Positions 1 to 9,253 of a stretch of 64,000 nucleotides of DNA are shown piece by piece. The notes under the pieces were generated by a model, which saw only the letters and a list, made by a program, of their open reading frames with translations, was not told the origin of the DNA and searched no databases. This DNA is from Silvania hatchlandensis. Its GTDB lineage: Bacteria; Pseudomonadota; Gammaproteobacteria; Enterobacterales; Enterobacteriaceae. Position numbers and translations under genes: made by a program. Within the stretch, counting starts at the first letter, position 1; each line of letters starts with the position of its first letter. The stretch covers positions 62,001 through 126,000 of the forward strand of contig NZ_JAMGZK010000048.1 of NCBI RefSeq assembly GCF_025564065.1. The letters run 5' to 3'.

Positions 1-299
1 ATGATGTACTGACGCGAGGCGGGCTTCGCCGCAACGGCTTTACGCTTACGTGGGCGACGCTCAACGGCCTCTTCGTCCACTAACTCCTCATCGGACGCAT
101 AATCATCTTCTTCACGTTCAACACGCTCTTCACGAACAGGGCGGCTACGCGATGGACGCTGGTCATCGGTATCCAGATCAACTTCATCAAAGTTGATTTG
201 CGGTTCGTTATCACGTTCAGAAGACTGACGAGTACGACCACCAGTACGACGATCGCTGGGATCGGGTTTCAGCTCGTCTTCTGGTTTGAATTCATCCAT
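1..299 (-). CDS. damX: DamX, cell-division SPOR-domain protein (partial, N-terminal end only)
   Basis: Only the first 99 or so codons are present; the gene runs off the left edge. The start is the ATG at 297-299, reading [20 protein letters not shown]. The visible part is the highly charged cytoplasmic N-terminus, rich in Asp, Glu and Arg, ending in an Arg/Lys-rich stretch. This matches enterobacterial DamX, a bitopic inner-membrane protein whose C-terminal SPOR domain binds septal peptidoglycan; the membrane segment and SPOR domain lie outside the window. The position downstream of aroK-aroB on the same strand is the classic aroKB-damX-dam order, which supports the call. Confidence 0.88.
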   Translation of the reverse strand, partial: MDEFKPEDELKPDPSDRRTGGRTRQSSERDNEPQINFDEVDLDTDDQRPSRSRPVREERVEREEDDYASDEELVDEEAVERRPRKRKAVAAKPASRQYI

Positions 300-391
300 T
301 TAACACCCCACTCAAAGGCTTATGCCTACGACTTTGCATTTCACCTGAAGCAAAATGGCTACGTTTTATCGCAGCCAGACCTTTCTAATTT

Positions 392-1480
392 TTACGCTTG
401 CTGGCAATCAGCAATAGCGCCAAGAACGACGTCGTGCGGGACACCGCTACGGACTTCACTCTTACCTACTGCAAGCGGGAGCACCAGTCGCATCTCGCCT
501 GCCAATACTTTTTTATCGCGCAACATATGCGGCAAATAGGCTTGCGCTGACATTTCGCGCGGCCCGGTCACCGGTAACCCGGCGCGTTCAAGCAGCGTGA
601 TAATGCGCTGCGTCTCAGCCGGTGTGAACTGACCCAGGCGCTCCGCGGTGCGCGCGGCCATCACCATGCCCGCCGCGACAGCTTCACCGTGCAGCCAGTT
701 GCCGTAGCCCATTTCGGCTTCAATGGCGTGGCCATAGGTATGCCCAAGATTCAGTAAAGCACGTAAGCCGGTTTCGCGCTCGTCTGCGGCAACGACTTCG
801 GCTTTCAGCTCACAGCAACGGCGAATACAGTACGCCATCGCCTGACCATCAAGACGCAACAGGGCATCCATATTCTCTTCAAGCCAGCTAAAGAACTCGC
901 CATCCAGAATAATGCCGTATTTGATCACTTCCGCCAGGCCAGAGGCCAGCTCGCGCTGAGGCAACGTTTTCAGACAGTCGAGATCCACCACCACCGAAGC
1001 GGGCTGGTAGAAGGCGCCTATCATGTTTTTACCCAGCGGATGATTGACGGCGGTTTTGCCGCCAACAGAAGAGTCGACCTGCGACAACAGCGTGGTGGGG
1101 ATCTGAATAAAGCGCACGCCACGTTGATAGCTTGCTGCCGCAAAACCCGTAAGATCGCCGACAACACCGCCGCCTAAGGCAAGCAGTGTAGTGTCGCGAC
1201 CATGCGGTTTTTGCAGTAATGCGGTAAAGACGGTATCCAGTACCGTCAGGCTTTTATACTGCTCGCCATCAGGCAGAATCACACTGTCGACCTTCACGCC
1301 AGCCTGTTCAAGCTGCTGACGCACTTTGTCGAGATAAAGCGGAGCCAATGTCTCATTGGTGACCAGCATTGCCTGATCACCCGCTTTCAGTGGTAAGAAG
1401 GAAGCTGGGTCGTTAAACAAACCAGCCGCGATAGTGATAGGGTAACTCCGTTCCCCGAGAGTAACTGTAATCCTCTCCAT
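392..1480 (-). CDS. aroB: 3-dehydroquinate synthase AroB
   Basis: 362 residues, the usual AroB length. The enzyme turns DAHP into 3-dehydroquinate, the second step of the shikimate pathway, in the cytoplasm, using NAD and a divalent metal. The NAD-binding core [19 protein letters not shown] and the following [20 protein letters not shown] are intact, as is the metal-ligand stretch GHAIEAE with a later HGEAVAAGM. It lies 57 bp downstream of aroK on the same strand, so aroK-aroB-damX probably share a transcript. Confidence 0.97.
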   Translation of the reverse strand: MERITVTLGERSYPITIAAGLFNDPASFLPLKAGDQAMLVTNETLAPLYLDKVRQQLEQAGVKVDSVILPDGEQYKSLTVLDTVFTALLQKPHGRDTTLLALGGGVVGDLTGFAAASYQRGVRFIQIPTTLLSQVDSSVGGKTAVNHPLGKNMIGAFYQPASVVVDLDCLKTLPQRELASGLAEVIKYGIILDGEFFSWLEENMDALLRLDGQAMAYCIRRCCELKAEVVAADERETGLRALLNLGHTYGHAIEAEMGYGNWLHGEAVAAGMVMAARTAERLGQFTPAETQRIITLLERAGLPVTGPREMSAQAYLPHMLRDKKVLAGEMRLVLPLAVGKSEVRSGVPHDVVLGAIADCQQA

Positions 1481-1537
1481 AACGCGACATCCACCTTAAA
1501 TGCTTTTACCCGCAGGCGAGTGTATATAAAGCCAGAA

Positions 1538-2059
1538 TCAGTTGCTTTCCAGCATATTAATAATCTGGTTTGCGACCACTTTAGCGCTCTGGTCATCGGT
1601 GCGAATGGTGACGTCAGCAATCTCTTCGTACAGCGGATTGCGTTCCCCAGCCAGGGCTTCCAGAACTTCACGTGGAGGCGTCTCAACCTGCAGCAACGGG
1701 CGTTTCTTATCACGCTGCGTACGCGCCAGCTGTTTTTCGATGGTCGTTTCGAGATAGACCACCACACCGCGGGCGGAGAGACGGTTGCGAGTTTCGCGAG
1801 ATTTTACAGAGCCGCCGCCAGTCGCCAGCACAATGCCCTGTTTTTCCGTAAGTTCATTAATGACTTTTTCTTCTCGGTCACGGAAACCCTCTTCGCCTTC
1901 TACATCGAAGACCCAGCCCACATCAGCTCCGGTTCGTTTCTCAATCTCTTGATCAGAATCGTAAAATTCCATATTGAGTTGTTGAGCTAACTGACGCCCA
2001 ATAGTGCTTTTGCCGGCACCCATAGGCCCAACCAGAAAGATATTGCGTTTCTCTGCCAT
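1538..2059 (-). CDS. aroK: Shikimate kinase I AroK
   Basis: 173 residues from the ATG at 2057-2059 ([20 protein letters not shown]). The reading frame stays open upstream to 2368, but the extension has no resemblance to shikimate kinases, and the shorter start gives the standard length, so the rest is leader. It phosphorylates shikimate with ATP. The Walker [10 protein letters not shown] is at residues 11-19, the shikimate-binding [11 protein letters not shown] at 34-44, and the GGG glycine triplet at 81-83. First gene of the aroKB-damX unit. Confidence 0.97.
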   Translation of the reverse strand: MAEKRNIFLVGPMGAGKSTIGRQLAQQLNMEFYDSDQEIEKRTGADVGWVFDVEGEEGFRDREEKVINELTEKQGIVLATGGGSVKSRETRNRLSARGVVVYLETTIEKQLARTQRDKKRPLLQVETPPREVLEALAGERNPLYEEIADVTIRTDDQSAKVVANQIINMLESN

Positions 2060-2354
2060 TTTTTCGGTACTACTAAGACTATTCGTTAATGGTAAACCCG
2101 CTTCGCCGATACCTGGCGAACAGGACATGAACTGAAACCTCATATGCGATAGAGCGAGAGTCAGACTAAAAATTATCTCAGCACTCCGGCTTGTTTGGCA
2201 ATAGATTAAATCACCAGACCTGCCGCTTAAGACATTCAGGGTGCAAGATTGCGTAAGCTGATTCTCAAATCGGTACTCCTTGTATGCTAATTCATGCCTC
2301 ACGTCAAACATCTGCAACAAACTGAATGCAAAATCACGTAAGGGATTGTGCACC

Positions 2355-3590
2355 TTATGGCGTAGCAACCAGACGAGGGGTGATAAAAACCACCAGCTCG
2401 CGGCGCTCGTTATCTTTCCCCTGATGGCGGAACAGCTGCCCCAGCAAGGGGAGACGACTTAATCCTGGTACACTTTCATTTTTAGTTTTGTGCTTCTGAG
2501 AAAAAATACCGCCTAAAGCCAGCGTTTCACCACTTTTGACCTCGACCTGGGTCTCGATTTCCTGCTTATCAATCGCCATGGTTTCACCATCGGCCTGTTT
2601 CAGGACTTCACCCGGAGTGTTCTCGCTGATCCGCAGCTTCAGGCGTACGCGCCCCTTGTCCAGCACCACCGGCGTCACTTCCATCCCTAGCACCGCCTCT
2701 TTAAACTCCACCGATGTGGCGCCGCTTTCACCGCTGGAGACCTGGTAAGGGATTTCCGTGCCCTGCTTAATGCTGGCAGGTTGCATATGTGATGCCAACA
2801 GCCGCGGGCTGGCGATGATATCGACCTGCTGCTTTTGCTCCAGCGCCGAAAGCTCGAGATCCAGCAAGCGGCCATTGATGCGGCCAATATTAAACCCGAT
2901 CTGCGTGGTGGCATTGCTCACCGCAAGATTGCTGCTCAGTGTGGTCACCTGCCCCGGGCTGCCGGGGTTGTCCGCCTGCGCCAGATTCCACTTCACCCCC
3001 AGCTCGCGCAGGCTTTTCTCACTCATAGTGACGATATGCGCGGCCAGCTCCACTTGAGCGACAGGTAAATCCATCTGCGCCACCCAATGCTCCAGTGCAT
3101 CCAGCGCCGCCCGGCTGTCGCGCACCAGCATTCGGTTGGTGCGTTTGTCCACCGCCAGGCTGCCCTTCGGACTCAGAAGCTTTTCTGCGGCGGGCAGCAA
3201 ATCCCCGGCATCGGCATAAGAAAAAGGAAAGCTGCGTGCCTCCAGCGGGGCGTTGAGCTGCCTTTTAACCTTCTCGGCTTCCTTCTGAACCTGCTGCTGT
3301 TGTTGCCAGGCGACAGTGTGGATATAAAAAATCCCCTCCTGCTGGCGCATGGTTAGCCCCGCACTGGTTACGACCGTCCGTAGCGCCTGTTGCCAGGGGA
3401 CGCGCGTCAGGCGAAGGGAGACGCTGCCGCTGACGTCCGGGGCAATAATCATGTTGCGGTTCTCCTGCTCCGCCAGCGCCTGCAGAAGCTGGGCAACCGG
3501 CACATCATCGACCACCAGCGTCACGGCTGCGGGAGGTGCTGCCAGCGTTTGGCTGGCGAGGAGCAGCAGTGCGACTATCCCTGTCTTCAT
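2355..3590 (-). CDS. hofQ: Secretin-like protein HofQ (outer-membrane pore for DNA utilisation)
   Basis: 411 residues from the ATG at 3588-3590, chosen because [20 protein letters not shown] is a clean signal peptide; the frame extends to 3671 but that part lacks a signal sequence. HofQ is the secretin homologue of PilQ/ComE. An N-terminal secretin short domain ([16 protein letters not shown]) is followed by the N-domains and by the conserved secretin core with [15 protein letters not shown] and the terminal [14 protein letters not shown]. coli HofQ is needed for using extracellular DNA as a nutrient. Last gene of the hofMNOPQ cluster. Confidence 0.93.
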   Translation of the reverse strand: MKTGIVALLLLASQTLAAPPAAVTLVVDDVPVAQLLQALAEQENRNMIIAPDVSGSVSLRLTRVPWQQALRTVVTSAGLTMRQQEGIFYIHTVAWQQQQQVQKEAEKVKRQLNAPLEARSFPFSYADAGDLLPAAEKLLSPKGSLAVDKRTNRMLVRDSRAALDALEHWVAQMDLPVAQVELAAHIVTMSEKSLRELGVKWNLAQADNPGSPGQVTTLSSNLAVSNATTQIGFNIGRINGRLLDLELSALEQKQQVDIIASPRLLASHMQPASIKQGTEIPYQVSSGESGATSVEFKEAVLGMEVTPVVLDKGRVRLKLRISENTPGEVLKQADGETMAIDKQEIETQVEVKSGETLALGGIFSQKHKTKNESVPGLSRLPLLGQLFRHQGKDNERRELVVFITPRLVATP

Positions 3591-3903
3591 GTTGTTTCGT
3601 TCCTTGTCGTTGCCATCGCCATAACGGCGGTTCACATTTCCCGAGCGTGTCGATGACCAGCTCCTGTTCATTCAGCGCCGCAACGCGCCCGCCCGTCGGC
3701 AGCGTTTCACCGTGGCGTACACGCAGCCAGCGCGCCTGTTCGTCCCTGACAATGCCAACCGGGACCGGCCCCATCACTATCCCGGCATACTGCCACTGGC
3801 TCAGCGCGGCATCGGGACAGCGCGATTCCGGCACCTTAAACGGATCGCGCATCCCGAGAAGCAGCGGCAGCAGTAGTAACAGCCAGCCCTGTTTACCCTG
3901 CAT
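3505..3903 (-). CDS. hofP: HofP, pilus-assembly-type protein (PilP-like)
   Basis: 132 residues, near the length of E. coli HofP. An N-terminal hydrophobic segment (GWLLLLLPLLLG) with a MRDPF motif just after it resembles the PilP lipoprotein/periplasmic family. The last 28 codons run inside the 5' end of hofQ (86 bp overlap) in a different frame. The tail ends RDAGGR; from memory the E. coli protein has a similar tail, so the overlap is probably normal for the gene pair. Predicted periplasmic linker between the inner-membrane HofMNO platform and the HofQ secretin. Confidence 0.85.
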   Translation of the reverse strand: MQGKQGWLLLLLPLLLGMRDPFKVPESRCPDAALSQWQYAGIVMGPVPVGIVRDEQARWLRVRHGETLPTGGRVAALNEQELVIDTLGKCEPPLWRWQRQGTKQHEDRDSRTAAPRQPNAGSTSRSRDAGGR

Positions 3904-4354
3904 CCTGTCGCTCCAGCTGCATTACTATCTGGAGGGTTTCTCGCTCTGGCTGGATGCTAAAACGCCCCACTGCCACATCGCGCTGTGCGAGGGTGACAAA
4001 GAGCGCAGGAATCTGCGCCCAGGTGGCTTCAACCACCAGCTCCCCGCCTGCGTTACCGGGCTGCCAGCGAACCAGACGCAGCTCAGGCGCATCAAATTCC
4101 AGCGGTGAAAAAGGCCGAACCATGCCAGCGGAGACGGGTTCAGCGGCTGGGGTGAGCTTACGCACCGACGCCCATAGCCGAGCGTTGGCGTCCGCATCCT
4201 GCACACGCTGCGCCTGAAATACCGCATTCTGCCGATCCCGCTCACGCATCTGCGTACCTGGCACGCCGAGCAGCAGCAGAGCCGAGCTCAGGATCCAGCC
4301 CAGGCAGCGCCAGCGTGGGGTCATTGCCCACCAGCTGTCAGGATGGATCCGCAT
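3893..4354 (-). CDS. hofO: HofO, pilus-assembly-type protein (PilO-like)
   Basis: 153 residues. The ATG at 4352-4354 is preceded by AAGGAG seven bases upstream, so it is preferred over the internal Met at 4324. One membrane segment (CLGWILSSALLLLGV) near the N-terminus is followed by a short coiled stretch and a small periplasmic domain. PilO homologues pair with PilN in the inner-membrane platform. It overlaps hofN by 17 bp and hofP by 11 bp, as expected for translationally coupled genes. Sequence similarity in this family is weak, so the call rests largely on position. Confidence 0.85.
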   Translation of the reverse strand: MRIHPDSWWAMTPRWRCLGWILSSALLLLGVPGTQMRERDRQNAVFQAQRVQDADANARLWASVRKLTPAAEPVSAGMVRPFSPLEFDAPELRLVRWQPGNAGGELVVEATWAQIPALFVTLAQRDVAVGRFSIQPERETLQIVMQLERQDAG

Positions 4355-4877
4355 CGGTCAGCTCCTTGCGGGTAAGCGAATAAGCAAACTGCCAGCGCCC
4401 CTGCGCATCCTGGCGCATCTCGCCCGGCGCACCGAGCGTAAAGCCCGGGAACTGGCGCAGCGCCGTCTCGAATGCCTCAACCGCAGGGAGCGTGGCAGCA
4501 TACCCCTGCAGATGGAGGGTGGACTGTTGAAAGCGCAGCGTTGCCAGCCATGCCCGATCCGGTATCGCGCCGCTTAAGGCGATTAGCGTGGGCTCCCAGG
4601 CCTGGGTAGTGGCTTTTTGCTGCGCCCAGCGCTGTTGTTGCTGACGCTGGGCAAGTAACGCCGTCGCCTGCTTATGACGTTGTTCAAGCGCCTGATGCAG
4701 CACCCGATCGCTGGCCTGCCATAGCCCTGCTGTGCGCAACGTCAGGTGCGAACTGACCCGACCGCCGACGAAGAGCAGCAAAGCCAGCAGCAGCGAGCCC
4801 GCAAACAGCAGCCCCCAGAAGCGCAGGCAGCCGCGTTTTTGCTGCTGACGCCACGGCAGAAAATTGGCGGTTCTCAT
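4338..4877 (-). CDS. hofN: HofN, pilus-assembly-type protein (PilN-like)
   Basis: 179 residues, beginning MRTANFLPWRQQQKRGCLRF. The short motif NFLPWR just before a transmembrane helix (FWGLLFAGSLLLALLLFVGG) is the signature of PilN, whose N-terminal tail binds the PilM ATPase-fold protein. The rest is a Gln-rich helical section and a ferredoxin-like periplasmic domain. The start overlaps the hofM stop as ATGA, so the two are translationally coupled. Confidence 0.9.
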   Translation of the reverse strand: MRTANFLPWRQQQKRGCLRFWGLLFAGSLLLALLLFVGGRVSSHLTLRTAGLWQASDRVLHQALEQRHKQATALLAQRQQQQRWAQQKATTQAWEPTLIALSGAIPDRAWLATLRFQQSTLHLQGYAATLPAVEAFETALRQFPGFTLGAPGEMRQDAQGRWQFAYSLTRKELTDADPS

Positions 4878-5656
4878 GCGAATGTGTCTCCCATCGCCAG
4901 CGCCAGCGCGACGCTGAAGTCAGCTCCATGCTCAGGCAAAGGCGGCTGGCTGCGGTTGAGGATGCTCCAGGGATCGAAGCGGCCCGCCTCACAACAGACA
5001 ATCTCTTCGACCTGCAGCGCCAGCAGTGCGGCCAGATGCTCTACGTCGGGCGCATCGGCCAGCTCGCGTCTGCCCCACTGATGGCGCATCGCCCACAGCC
5101 ACTGGTCCTTATCGCGCCAGGCGATACACTGGGCCGGCGCAGTCAGAAAGGGGAGAAAATGCGCCAGCGCCCCGGCATCGGGGGCAATTGCTGCCAGCTG
5201 CAAACGCAGCTCACGGGCCAGCTCCAGCAGAGTTGAAATCTCTTTATTCTGCGCAGCGGTCACGCGAAACGTCTGGCTGAAGGTATCTTCTGCGTAGTCG
5301 AAACGCAGCGCATCGGGAGCCATGTCGAGTTCACGGCTCATCGCCGAGGTGATCCAGGCAACCTGTTCGCTGTCGCGCAGGGTCATTGCCGGACGGGGGA
5401 GTGTCCGTTGAATAGTGCGGGACGCCGGAAAGGCGAGGTATATTCGGTGGTAGTGGGGCAACATCTGCCGCCATTCACTCAGTGTCGCAGTCAGTTGTTC
5501 AGGCTTAAGAATTTGCCCCTCGCAAACGGTGCCCACCGCCAGCGGAAGCTGCCACCAGCGGCGCAGACTCCACCCCGCTTTTTCACGTACCAGCGCGACA
5601 GCCAGAATCTTATCCTGTTGAATATGAACGCCTGTATGCCATGTTTTAAACGCCAT
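4874..5656 (-). CDS. hofM: HofM, pilus-assembly-type protein (PilM-like)
   Basis: 260 residues starting MAFKTWHTGVHIQQDKILAV. The N-terminal HTGVHIQQDKILAVAL corresponds to the first phosphate-binding strand of the actin-like PilM fold. E. coli HofM is required for growth on DNA as carbon source. First gene of the minus-strand hofMNOPQ operon and divergent from mrcA with about 120 bp between them, so a promoter should lie at 5657-5776. No pilin or ATPase gene (hofBC, ppdD) is in the window; those sit elsewhere in related genomes. Confidence 0.92.
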   Translation of the reverse strand: MAFKTWHTGVHIQQDKILAVALVREKAGWSLRRWWQLPLAVGTVCEGQILKPEQLTATLSEWRQMLPHYHRIYLAFPASRTIQRTLPRPAMTLRDSEQVAWITSAMSRELDMAPDALRFDYAEDTFSQTFRVTAAQNKEISTLLELARELRLQLAAIAPDAGALAHFLPFLTAPAQCIAWRDKDQWLWAMRHQWGRRELADAPDVEHLAALLALQVEEIVCCEAGRFDPWSILNRSQPPLPEHGADFSVALALAMGDTFA

Positions 5657-5776
5657 GTTTCACGATCTCCTTATCGTCGCTGGGGATGACGGCTCTATCA
5701 ATGATTCAGGCTTGCCTTTATACTACCGCGCAATTGTTTATAAACTGCCCAGTTCAAACTAAATGGGAAATCCTCA

Positions 5777-8329
5777 GTGAAGTTCGTAAAGTATTTATTG
5801 ATCCTTGCAGTCTGTTGCATTCTGCTTGGAGCAGGCTCGATTTTTGGTTTGTACAAATATATTGAGCCGCAGCTACCTGATGTCGCCACGCTTCGTGATG
5901 TTCGACTCCAGATCCCAATGCAGGTTTACAGCGCTGATGGCGAGCTCATCGCCCAGTACGGTGAAAAGCGTCGTATCCCGCTGACCCTTAACCAAATCCC
6001 ACCTGAAATGGTGAAAGCGTTTATCGCCACGGAAGACAGTCGCTTTTACGAGCACCACGGCGTCGACCCGGTGGGGATTTTCCGTGCCGCCAGCGTGGCG
6101 ATGTTCTCTGGTCACGCCTCTCAAGGGGCAAGTACAATCACCCAGCAGCTGGCACGTAACTTCTTCCTGAGCCCGGAAAAAACGCTGATGCGTAAGGTCA
6201 AGGAAGTGTTCCTCGCAATCCGTATTGAGCAACTGCTGAACAAAGACGAGATCCTCGAGCTTTACCTCAACAAGATCTATCTGGGCTACCGTGCGTATGG
6301 CGTGGGGGCTGCGGCGCAGGTCTATTTTGGTAAATCGGTGGATCAGCTGACCCTGAGCGAAATCGCCACCATCGCCGGTCTGCCGAAGGCACCTTCCACC
6401 TTCAACCCGCTCTACTCGCTGGATCGCGCCACCTCACGCCGTAACGTGGTGCTGTCGCGTATGTTAAGCGAAGGCTATATCAGCCAGTCCCAGTACGATC
6501 AGGCGCGCAGTGATGTGATTGACGCCAATTACCATGCACCGGAAATTGCCTTCTCCGCACCCTATCTGAGCGAGATGGTGCGCCAGGAGATGTTTTCCCG
6601 CTACGGCGAGCTGGCCTACGAAGATGGTTATCGCATCTACACCACCATCAGCCGCAATGTACAGCAGGGCGCCCAGCAGGCGGTGCGTAATAACGTCATT
6701 GATTACGATATGCGCCACGGTTACCGCGGCCCGTCCAATGTGCTGTGGAAAGTGGGTGAATCCGCCTGGGACAGCAAAAAAATTACCGACACCCTGAAAC
6801 CGCTGCCGGGGTACGGACCCTTTGTGGCAGCCGTGGTCACCCGCACCGATCCGCAGGAAGCTACGGCGATGCTCGCCGACGGCACCTCGGTGTCGCTGCG
6901 CATGGAAGGGATCCGCTGGGCCCGTCCATATCGTTCCGATACGCAGCAGGGCGCGACGCCACGCAAAGTGACCGATGCGGTCCAGGCCGGCCAACAAATC
7001 TGGGTTCGTCAGGTCAACGACGCCTGGTGGCTGGGACAGATCCCGGACGTTAACTCGGCGCTGGTATCCATCGATCCGCACAACGGCGCGGTGCTGGCGC
7101 TGGTGGGCGGTTTCGACTTTAACCAGAGCAAATTTAACCGCGCCACCCAGGCGCTGCGCCAGGTCGGTTCCAATATCAAACCGTTCCTCTACACCGCGGC
7201 GATGGATAAAGGGCTGACGCTCGCCAGTATCCTCAATGACGTGCCAATCTCCCGCTGGGATGCCGGTGCGGGTTCCGACTGGCGTCCAAAAAACTCACCG
7301 CCGGAGTATGCCGGGCCGATTCGTCTGCGTCAGGGTCTGGGTCAGTCGAAGAACGTAGTGATGGTTCGCGCCATGCGCGCCATGGGCGTCGATTACGCGG
7401 CCGAGTATTTGCAGCGCTTTGGCTTCCCGGCACAAAACATTGTGCATACTGAATCGCTGGCGCTGGGCTCTGCCTCCTTCACGCCGCTGCAGGTCGCGCG
7501 CGGCTATGCGGTGATGGCGAACGGCGGTTTCCTGGTCGATCCGTTCTTCATCAGCAAAATCGAGACCGATCAGGGCGGCGTAATATTTGACGCGAGGCCG
7601 AAAGTGGCCTGCGCAGAGTGTGATATTCCGGTGATTTATGGTGATACGCCAAAATCACAAGCGCTGAATAACCAGGATATGGAAGATGTGGCTATTTCGC
7701 AGGAACAGCAAAATTCAGCCGTGCCGATGCCGCAGCTTGAGCAGGCGAACCAGGCGCTGGTCTCCCAGACCGGTGCGCAGGAATATGCCCCGCATGTGAT
7801 TAACACCCCGCTTGCCTTCCTGATTAAGAGCGCCCTGAACACCAATATCTTCGGTGAGCCGGGCTGGCAGGGCACCGGCTGGCGTGCGGGTCGCGATTTG
7901 CAGCGCCAGGATATCGGCGGTAAAACAGGTACCACCAACAGCTCGAAAGATGCGTGGTTCTCTGGCTACGGCCCGGGTGCAGTCACCTCGGTGTGGATCG
8001 GCTTTGACGATCACCGCCGTGATTTAGGCCGCACCTCCGCCTCCGGAGCCATCAAAGATCAGATCTCCGGTTACGAAGGCGGTGCCAAGAGCGCCCAGCC
8101 GGCATGGGATGCCTTTATGAAAGTGATCCTCGACGGCGTGCCGGAACAACCGCTGACCCCACCGCCGGGCGTGGTAACGATCAATATCGATCGCAGCACC
8201 GGTCAGTTAGCCAGCGGTGGCAACAGTCGGGCAGAGTTTTTCATCGAAGGCACGCAGCCAACGCAGCAGGCGGTGCATGAGGTGGGAACAACGCTGATTG
8301 ATAATGGTGAAACGCACGAGCTGTTTTAA
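5777..8329 (+). CDS. mrcA: Penicillin-binding protein 1a (bifunctional peptidoglycan synthase)
   Basis: 850 residues, the same length as E. coli PBP1a. The start is GTG at 5777, preceded by GGGAAA. A single N-terminal membrane helix (residues about 5-26) anchors the protein. The GT51 transglycosylase domain has catalytic Glu86 in ATEDSRFYEHHG and QGASTITQQLARN; an OB-like ODD domain follows; the transpeptidase has nucleophile Ser465 in GSNIKPF and the KTGTT box near residue 716. It polymerises lipid II glycan and crosslinks peptides in the periplasm, mainly during elongation. Confidence 0.98.
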   Translation: MKFVKYLLILAVCCILLGAGSIFGLYKYIEPQLPDVATLRDVRLQIPMQVYSADGELIAQYGEKRRIPLTLNQIPPEMVKAFIATEDSRFYEHHGVDPVGIFRAASVAMFSGHASQGASTITQQLARNFFLSPEKTLMRKVKEVFLAIRIEQLLNKDEILELYLNKIYLGYRAYGVGAAAQVYFGKSVDQLTLSEIATIAGLPKAPSTFNPLYSLDRATSRRNVVLSRMLSEGYISQSQYDQARSDVIDANYHAPEIAFSAPYLSEMVRQEMFSRYGELAYEDGYRIYTTISRNVQQGAQQAVRNNVIDYDMRHGYRGPSNVLWKVGESAWDSKKITDTLKPLPGYGPFVAAVVTRTDPQEATAMLADGTSVSLRMEGIRWARPYRSDTQQGATPRKVTDAVQAGQQIWVRQVNDAWWLGQIPDVNSALVSIDPHNGAVLALVGGFDFNQSKFNRATQALRQVGSNIKPFLYTAAMDKGLTLASILNDVPISRWDAGAGSDWRPKNSPPEYAGPIRLRQGLGQSKNVVMVRAMRAMGVDYAAEYLQRFGFPAQNIVHTESLALGSASFTPLQVARGYAVMANGGFLVDPFFISKIETDQGGVIFDARPKVACAECDIPVIYGDTPKSQALNNQDMEDVAISQEQQNSAVPMPQLEQANQALVSQTGAQEYAPHVINTPLAFLIKSALNTNIFGEPGWQGTGWRAGRDLQRQDIGGKTGTTNSSKDAWFSGYGPGAVTSVWIGFDDHRRDLGRTSASGAIKDQISGYEGGAKSAQPAWDAFMKVILDGVPEQPLTPPPGVVTINIDRSTGQLASGGNSRAEFFIEGTQPTQQAVHEVGTTLIDNGETHELF

Positions 8330-8339
8330 CGGTGCTCTC

Positions 8340-8361
8340 GCCCTCTCCCGATGGAGAGGGC
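8340..8361. repeat. Palindromic CCCTCTCC repeat between mrcA and nudE
   Basis: GCCCTCTCC and GGAGAGGGC form a 9-bp stem with loop CGAT between the convergent ends of mrcA and nudE. It is one of five related palindromes in this window and may also act as a bidirectional terminator, although there is no run of T. Confidence 0.65.
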
Positions 8362-8370
8362 GGCTTTGTG

Positions 8371-8931
8371 CTACAGACGTCCCTGCCCTTTCAGCCACTC
8401 TCGCACCAGAAACAGGGCGCTCACGTTACGGGCTTCATTAAAGTCAGGCTCTTCGAGCAGATCCATCAAATGCGCCAGCGGCCAGCGTACCTGCGGCAGC
8501 GGCTCCGGCTCATCCCCTTCCAGCGATTCTGGATAGAGATCTTCCGCCAGCACGATATTCATTTTGCTGGAAAAATAGGACGGCGCTATGCTGAGCTTTT
8601 TCAGGAAGGTGAGTTCTTTCGCGCCAAACCCGACTTCTTCTTTCAGTTCACGGTTCGCCGCTTCAAACACTGACTCCCCCGGATCGATGAGCCCTTTGGA
8701 AAACCCCAGCTCATAGGATTCGGTTCCGACGGCATATTCGCGGATCAGAATCAGATGTTCGTCGACGATAGGCACGATCATCACCGCTTCGCGCGTGGAC
8801 GGGCGCATACGTTCATATACACGACGCACGCCGTTACTGAACTCCAGGTCCACGCTTTCAACATTAAACAGGCGCGATTTGGCGACAGTTTCAACATTCA
8901 GAATGGTGGGTTTTTGTAAGGGTTTGCTCAT
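8371..8931 (-). CDS. nudE: ADP compounds hydrolase NudE (Nudix)
   Basis: 186 residues. The Nudix box is intact as GLIDPGESVFEAANRELKEE followed by VGF, residues about 80-102, giving the G-x5-E-x7-REUxEExGU pattern that binds the catalytic metal. NudE hydrolyses ADP-ribose, NADH and diadenosine polyphosphates, and is usually regarded as house-cleaning. Convergent with mrcA and divergent from igaA, the same arrangement as in E. coli. Confidence 0.95.
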   Translation of the reverse strand: MSKPLQKPTILNVETVAKSRLFNVESVDLEFSNGVRRVYERMRPSTREAVMIVPIVDEHLILIREYAVGTESYELGFSKGLIDPGESVFEAANRELKEEVGFGAKELTFLKKLSIAPSYFSSKMNIVLAEDLYPESLEGDEPEPLPQVRWPLAHLMDLLEEPDFNEARNVSALFLVREWLKGQGRL

Positions 8932-9253
8932 ATTGACGGGTCTTTGCTGGGTGAACTGGGTTCATTGTGCGACAGGCCGCACGGTTTCGGCAATGTCAAT
9001 CGTTGTTTATTTACATTTATGCAACCTACGCAGATTCATTCCTCATTTCAAGTAAAAAGTCAATAGGTTGAAATAATTCCAGGAATTTGCTGATATCTCG
9101 TTACGGTTGCCTTTGCTACTATCAGCACTCACTGGGATGCGCTTCAAATTGCTCAAGTTCAACGCCTTACATGCCGATAGCCAACCATAGACACGCATTC
9201 ATTGTAAAAGGTGCTACTGACTACACCTGTAAGACACGTAAGATGGGGAAAGC
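8932..9253. other. Intergenic region between nudE and igaA
   Basis: 322 bp between divergent genes, so it must hold promoters for both. It is AT-rich around 9000-9130. AGATGGGGAAAGC just before the igaA ATG offers a Shine-Dalgarno (GGGGAA). I saw no strong operator, hairpin or small gene in it. Confidence 0.5.

Noticed and set aside
1520-1990. 156-residue plus-strand frame opposite aroK
   Set aside because: Shadow of aroK without its own signals.
2060-2368. N-terminal extension of aroK by about 100 codons
   Set aside because: The extension is not found in shikimate kinases; the ATG at 2059 gives the standard 173-residue protein. The region is leader and promoter.
8340-8361. Possible CRISPR-like or IS end
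   Set aside because: Single short palindromes far apart with no spacers or transposase; treated as a dispersed repeat family.
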